NCBI RefSeq assembly: GCF_000485595.1 | Contig: NW_014577325.1 | Location: 282,004 to 328,901, forward strand | Length of the DNA stretch: 46,898 bases | DNA from: Priapulus caudatus | Lineage: Eukaryota > Priapulida > Priapulimorpha > Priapulimorphida > Priapulidae | Direction of reading: 5' to 3' | In this document: piece after piece, positions 45,701 through 46,898 of the stretch | Numbering within the stretch: the first letter of the stretch is position 1 | Layout: each line of letters starts with the position of its first letter | Notes under the pieces: model-generated | The model's input: the letters and a program-made list of their open reading frames with translations, nothing else | Told to the model about the DNA's origin: nothing | Database searches by the model: none | Program-made: the position numbers and the translations under genes

Positions 45701-46362
45701 TGAAAATTGGAATTGTTTGGAAGTTTCTTGCAGGTAAATTTTTGTTTTTGTTCCTTTCCCATGCATGCATAGCCATGTGTAAATTTCACCATAATGTTTT
45801 TTAATACATTGTTGTGCAATGTACTTCTTTGTACTTTGTGACACTACCTGGCATTGTTTGCCATTTATTATCGCAGAGTCAAAAGAGCACCAGTCGGTGA
45901 AGAAAGCAACCATAGGCAATGAAAACATCGTCAATTCAAAAAAGATTAAAGGTACAGCAGTGAATCTGAACCCACAGAAACACTCTGTGAAGGTAAGACT
46001 ACACACCATAGACTGTCTTCTATACATGTGCCTACCACATCTGTAGAAACAACCATAAACAGTTGTTTTTAAATAATCCTAGCATGCGAGTTGTGCTGCG
46101 ATGGTTTTGTGAAGGAGTGTGACGCTGCATGTAGCATATGATCAACTAAATGAATGTACAGTGAGATTCCTTTGTGTGGTTAATGTCTTTGCTGTTGTTT
46201 CTGGCATCTAGCTGGTGGCAAAGAACGTTGGCAGTGAAGAGGAAAGCTCTGAAGCAGGAGGTCAGGGAGACATGAGTGCTTCCATGATCATCATGGCACT
46301 GCTCGCTGTTCCAGTCCTCCTCATGATCATTATTACGATCATCATTCGTTTGAAGCGACAAG
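36652..46362 (+). CDS. PAM: PAM (peptidylglycine alpha-amidating monooxygenase), exons 5-19
   Basis: Fifteen consecutive GT-AG exons, all in matching phase: 36652-36722, 37920-38003, 38388-38464, 38730-38780, 38959-39011, 39959-40515, 41747-41876, 42211-42327, 42830-43045, 43805-43881, 44105-44281, 45252-45373, 45637-45733, 45877-45992 and 46212-46362. They encode the second half of the PHM core, a linker, the PAL domain and a membrane anchor. With exons 1-4 the protein would be near 860 residues, against about 970 for the longest human form. The enzyme acts in the secretory pathway, where PHM (copper, ascorbate, oxygen) hydroxylates C-terminal Gly of peptides and PAL (zinc) cleaves off glyoxylate to leave an amide. 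Copper-B ligands (HAH and Met in NDEMC), PAL zinc His residues and disulfide Cys pairs are present. The identification is secure; completeness at the 3' end is not. Confidence 0.93.
37676..37708. repeat. (TA)n microsatellite in PAM intron 5
   Basis: A run of alternating T and A about 30 bases long between gtataat and tgctataat. Confidence 0.9.
37920..38003 (+). CDS. PAM: PAM exon 6 (copper-B histidines)
   Basis: Acceptor AATATTTCAG, donor GTAACA. It reads VHVDIACRLGGPMPIHAFAY, then RVHAHSLG. HAH matches His242 and His244 of rat PHM, the oxygen-activating copper site, and the Cys in DIAC is a disulfide cysteine. Confidence 0.93.
38388..38464 (+). CDS. PAM: PAM exon 7
   Basis: Acceptor TTGCTACAG, donor GTGAGTCA. 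It reads RVVTGYKVTNGAWSLLGKGN, then PQWPQ, closely matching the VVSGYRVRNGxWTLIGxxxPQLPQ segment of animal PHMs. Confidence 0.93.
38730..38780 (+). CDS. PAM: PAM exon 8
   Basis: A 51-bp phase-0 exon, acceptor CTGTTGCAG, donor GTGAGACA. It reads SFYPMDEPITINPNDFM, equivalent to AFYPVxHPVDVxFGDLL in vertebrate PHM. Confidence 0.92.
38959..39011 (+). CDS. PAM: PAM exon 9
   Basis: Acceptor TTTCTCAG, donor GTGAGTAT. It reads AARCTFDSRGRNRITNIG. AARC holds the Cys that pairs with the Cys in DEMC of exon 10. Confidence 0.92.
39188..39608. repeat. Fold-back element with 190-bp arms in PAM intron 9
   Basis: The left arm 39188-39385 and right arm 39418-39608 are inverted copies of each other with few mismatches (for example ggcaatttacccatccatct versus agatggatgggtaaattgcc). 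The 32-bp spacer itself repeats cacgcctg. The arms would form a hairpin of roughly 190 bp in the pre-mRNA. Confidence 0.93.
39609..39917 (+). repeat. 16-bp tandem repeat (cctaattgtgacacag)n ending next to PAM exon 10
   Basis: About 19 copies of a 16-bp unit that alternates irregularly between cctaattgtgacacag and cctaagtgtgacacag, with a few cttaatt variants. The array abuts the fold-back element and ends about 42 bases before the exon 10 start. Confidence 0.95.
39959..40515 (+). CDS. PAM: PAM exon 10 (end of PHM core and PHM-PAL linker)
   Basis: A single 557-bp exon. It begins STANDEMCNFYVMFYTDAKR, whose Met is the copper-B ligand Met314 equivalent, continues with VPYGEC (disulfide Cys) and DVPLPPNP, then becomes an acidic, Tyr- and Gly-rich linker (EYNDDYEYYQGGGG, RYRDR, GGPRKS). 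The linker has no mammalian match and one RK dibasic site that could allow cleavage between domains. The first two thirds are far GC-richer than the flanking introns and use C- or G-ending codons. Confidence 0.92.
40516..41746 (+). other. PAM intron 10
   Basis: An AT-rich 1.2-kb intron without a recognised element. It has a gttgttgttgttg run at 41228 and a (ATTATT)n run near 41706-41720 just before the acceptor. Confidence 0.8.
41747..41876 (+). CDS. PAM: PAM exon 11 (start of PAL domain)
   Basis: Acceptor GCGGTATAG, donor GTAAGTAT. It reads DWPAVDLHLGNIGGVAVDN, then MHIFHRGDRVWSG. HRGD holds the Arg equivalent to rat PAL Arg533. GxxGGVAVD begins the first propeller blade. Confidence 0.93.
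42211..42327 (+). CDS. PAM: PAM exon 12
   Basis: Acceptor GTCGTCTTAG, donor GTAAGTAA. The in-phase reading is TFDHHQRLRSHLQTPITQNT, then ILTVDSGSGRIESQWGANQ. ITQNTILTVD matches IEEDTILVID of human PAL. The longer open frame at 42009-42305 is out of phase and not real. Confidence 0.9.
42830..43045 (+). CDS. PAM: PAM exon 13 (PAL zinc histidine)
   Basis: Acceptor TGCGTTTAG, donor GTGCGTAG. It reads FYLPHGVTVDRDNNVWVTDV, then HQVYKFPP, then FCQPADIAVHSNGDFYVADG. LPHG holds the His585-equivalent zinc ligand, and FCQP holds the first Cys of the PAL disulfide. This is the best conserved exon of the gene here. Confidence 0.96.
43273..43582. mobile_element. 310-bp MITE in PAM intron 13
   Basis: Perfect 14-bp terminal inverted repeats CAGACCTGCCAACC, directly flanked by CAAGTC on both sides (43267-43272 and 43583-43588), a likely 6-bp target-site duplication. 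There is no ORF. The CAG ends are hAT-like, but the duplication is shorter than the usual 8 bp. Confidence 0.88.
43805..43881 (+). CDS. PAM: PAM exon 14 (PAL catalytic tyrosine)
   Basis: Acceptor ATTTTTGTAG, donor GTTAGTTC. It reads GYCNARIMRFNRNGDFISKW, then NVADDK. GYCNxRI includes the Tyr654 equivalent and the second Cys of the disulfide. Confidence 0.94.
44105..44281 (+). CDS. PAM: PAM exon 15
   Basis: Acceptor GATGTTGGTAG, donor GTGGGTAT. It reads ISPIVHSITLAEDKGLVCVS, then LRMEARISCYK. VHS holds the second zinc His (His690 equivalent), and VCVSLR..ARISC keeps the second PAL disulfide and the Arg706 equivalent. The usual VADREN is VSLRME here. Confidence 0.92.
45252..45373 (+). CDS. PAM: PAM exon 16
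   Basis: Acceptor CTGCTGCTAG, donor GTGAGTGC. It reads GVLYAINAVPQVTAETPVTQ, then GLTLNITTGEILATWKPTAN, matching the LLFAVNGKP and FSNGEIIDIFKP segments of human PAL. Confidence 0.88.
45637..45733 (+). CDS. PAM: PAM exon 17 (third PAL zinc histidine)
   Basis: Acceptor CTTCATGCAG, donor GTAAATTT. It reads NFTLPHDLAVSPDGGSVFVS, then ELKIGIVWKFL. LPHD holds the His786 equivalent. The preceding position, Met784 in rat, is Leu here. Confidence 0.92.
45877..45992 (+). CDS. PAM: PAM exon 18
   Basis: Acceptor TTATCGCAG, donor GTAAGACT. It reads ESKEHQSVKKATIGNENIVN, then SKKIKGTAVNLNPQKHSVK. EHxSVKKA matches the human segment just after the propeller. The rest is a basic spacer before the membrane. 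Confidence 0.88.
46212..46362 (+). CDS. PAM: PAM exon 19 (transmembrane segment)
   Basis: Acceptor GGCATCTAG, donor GTAGCTGC. An acidic Ser/Gly stretch (GSEEESSEAGGQGD) leads to a hydrophobic helix of about 23 residues (MIIMALLAVPVLLMIIITII) and the stop-transfer RLKR. It leaves in phase 1. If the donor is not used, the frame runs 13 more residues to a stop at 46401-46403, giving a very short tail. Confidence 0.9.
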
Positions 46363-46590
46363 GTAGCTGCGTGCATAGTGAATCACCTTACACAGTTATA
46401 TAATTGTACCCTCGACTAACTCTTTCCGACTCCTGCCCCTGCCTCTCTTAACTCTCTCACAGTCATTACATATTTCTTTGTTAAAACCCTGATCTAAAAA
46501 TATATGCCACCTAATAATCACAACATACCGATTCACATTTTAAATGTTTCCCGCATTAATTCGTATATTTGTGTAATTTATATATTTCAG

Positions 46591-46679
46591 TGTTACATAC
46601 TCCAAACCAGTATCAGAGTGCCAATTTTGCACAATGCTGCAGCTACATGTTTATATATGTCCTCTTCCAACGTATATGA
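46591..46679 (+). CDS. PAM: Possible last PAM exon (short cytosolic tail)
   Basis: The acceptor TATATATTTCAG is followed in the right phase by VLHTPNQYQSANFAQCCSYM and a TGA at 46677-46679. The phase fits, but the sequence does not resemble known PAM tails, and the real tail exon may lie beyond the window. Confidence 0.3.
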
Positions 46680-46686
46680 GCACACA

Positions 46687-46898
46687 TAGAGAGTAGAAGG
46701 GGAGAGAAAGAGATGAGGAGAGAGAGGAGAGAGAGGAGAGAGAGAGAGAGGAGAGGAGAGAGAGAGGAAGAGAGAGAGCGAGAGAGAGAGTGAGTAGAGA
46801 TAGCAGGTGAGAGAGAGAGATGAGAGAGAGAGACACTGAGACGGAGTAGAGAGAGAGAGGAGAGACGGAGACGGAGACGGAGGAGCGAGAGAGACGGG
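46687..46898. repeat. (GA)n polypurine tract at the window end
   Basis: Over 200 bases almost purely of A and G on the plus strand (gagagaga with aggagag and gacggagacgg variants). It continues past the window edge. Confidence 0.95.

Noticed and set aside
46651-46836. Leu/Ser-rich minus-strand open frame
   Set aside because: It is the translation of the (GA)n purine tract.

Overview
This window is nuclear DNA of an animal, most likely a marine invertebrate rather than a vertebrate or insect. The evidence is split genes with GT-AG introns, AT-rich introns full of short inverted-repeat transposons, BEL/Pao and Ty3/gypsy retroelement remnants, short TTAGGG tracts, and a peptidylglycine alpha-amidating monooxygenase (PAM) gene, an enzyme of neuropeptide maturation. 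The exact phylum cannot be read from the sequence. Runs of N at 15005-15014 and 26032-26056 are assembly gaps. Parts of 17-35 kb carry many single-base insertions and deletions, like uncorrected long reads.

Left part (1-8.6 kb). A 32-bp tandem repeat and a Ty3/gypsy pol remnant (minus strand, about 1.09-1.9 kb) precede a minus-strand gene. I reconstruct this gene as eight coding exons between 8218 and 2844. The splice phases all agree and give 231 codons plus a stop, with an AATAAA downstream. Its product is a His- and Trp-rich soluble protein with an HTHGYHETIT motif. It resembles an uncharacterised, mostly bacterial family known to me only from memory. A 1.1-kb interspersed repeat lies in its second intron and again at 8.8-9.9 kb.

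Middle part (8.6-17 kb). I find no convincing gene. There is an inverted copy of the first gene's promoter, first exon and first intron, split by a 1.9-kb insertion. There are also a long fold-back repeat, a GC-rich island with a TATA-like sequence, and small TIR elements, one of them with a 9-bp target-site duplication.

PAM locus (17-46.4 kb, plus strand). The 5' part, which encodes the signal peptide and the first copper-site half of the PHM domain, is present in three incomplete copies: A 17.0-22.3 kb, B 22.3-25.9 kb and C 29.5-35.0 kb. A broken BEL/Pao retroelement lies between B and C on the minus strand. No copy is intact throughout: exon 1 is open in B, exon 2 in C, exon 4 in A, and exon 3 is damaged in every copy. 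From 36652 to 46362 the gene is single-copy and clean. Fifteen exons in consistent phase encode the rest of PHM (second copper site), an acidic linker, the whole PAL lyase domain and a transmembrane segment. PHM hydroxylates peptide C-terminal glycine and PAL cleaves the product to an amidated peptide and glyoxylate, so the locus would encode a membrane-bound bifunctional enzyme of the secretory pathway. The cytosolic tail probably ends in or just beyond the window, which closes in a (GA)n purine tract.
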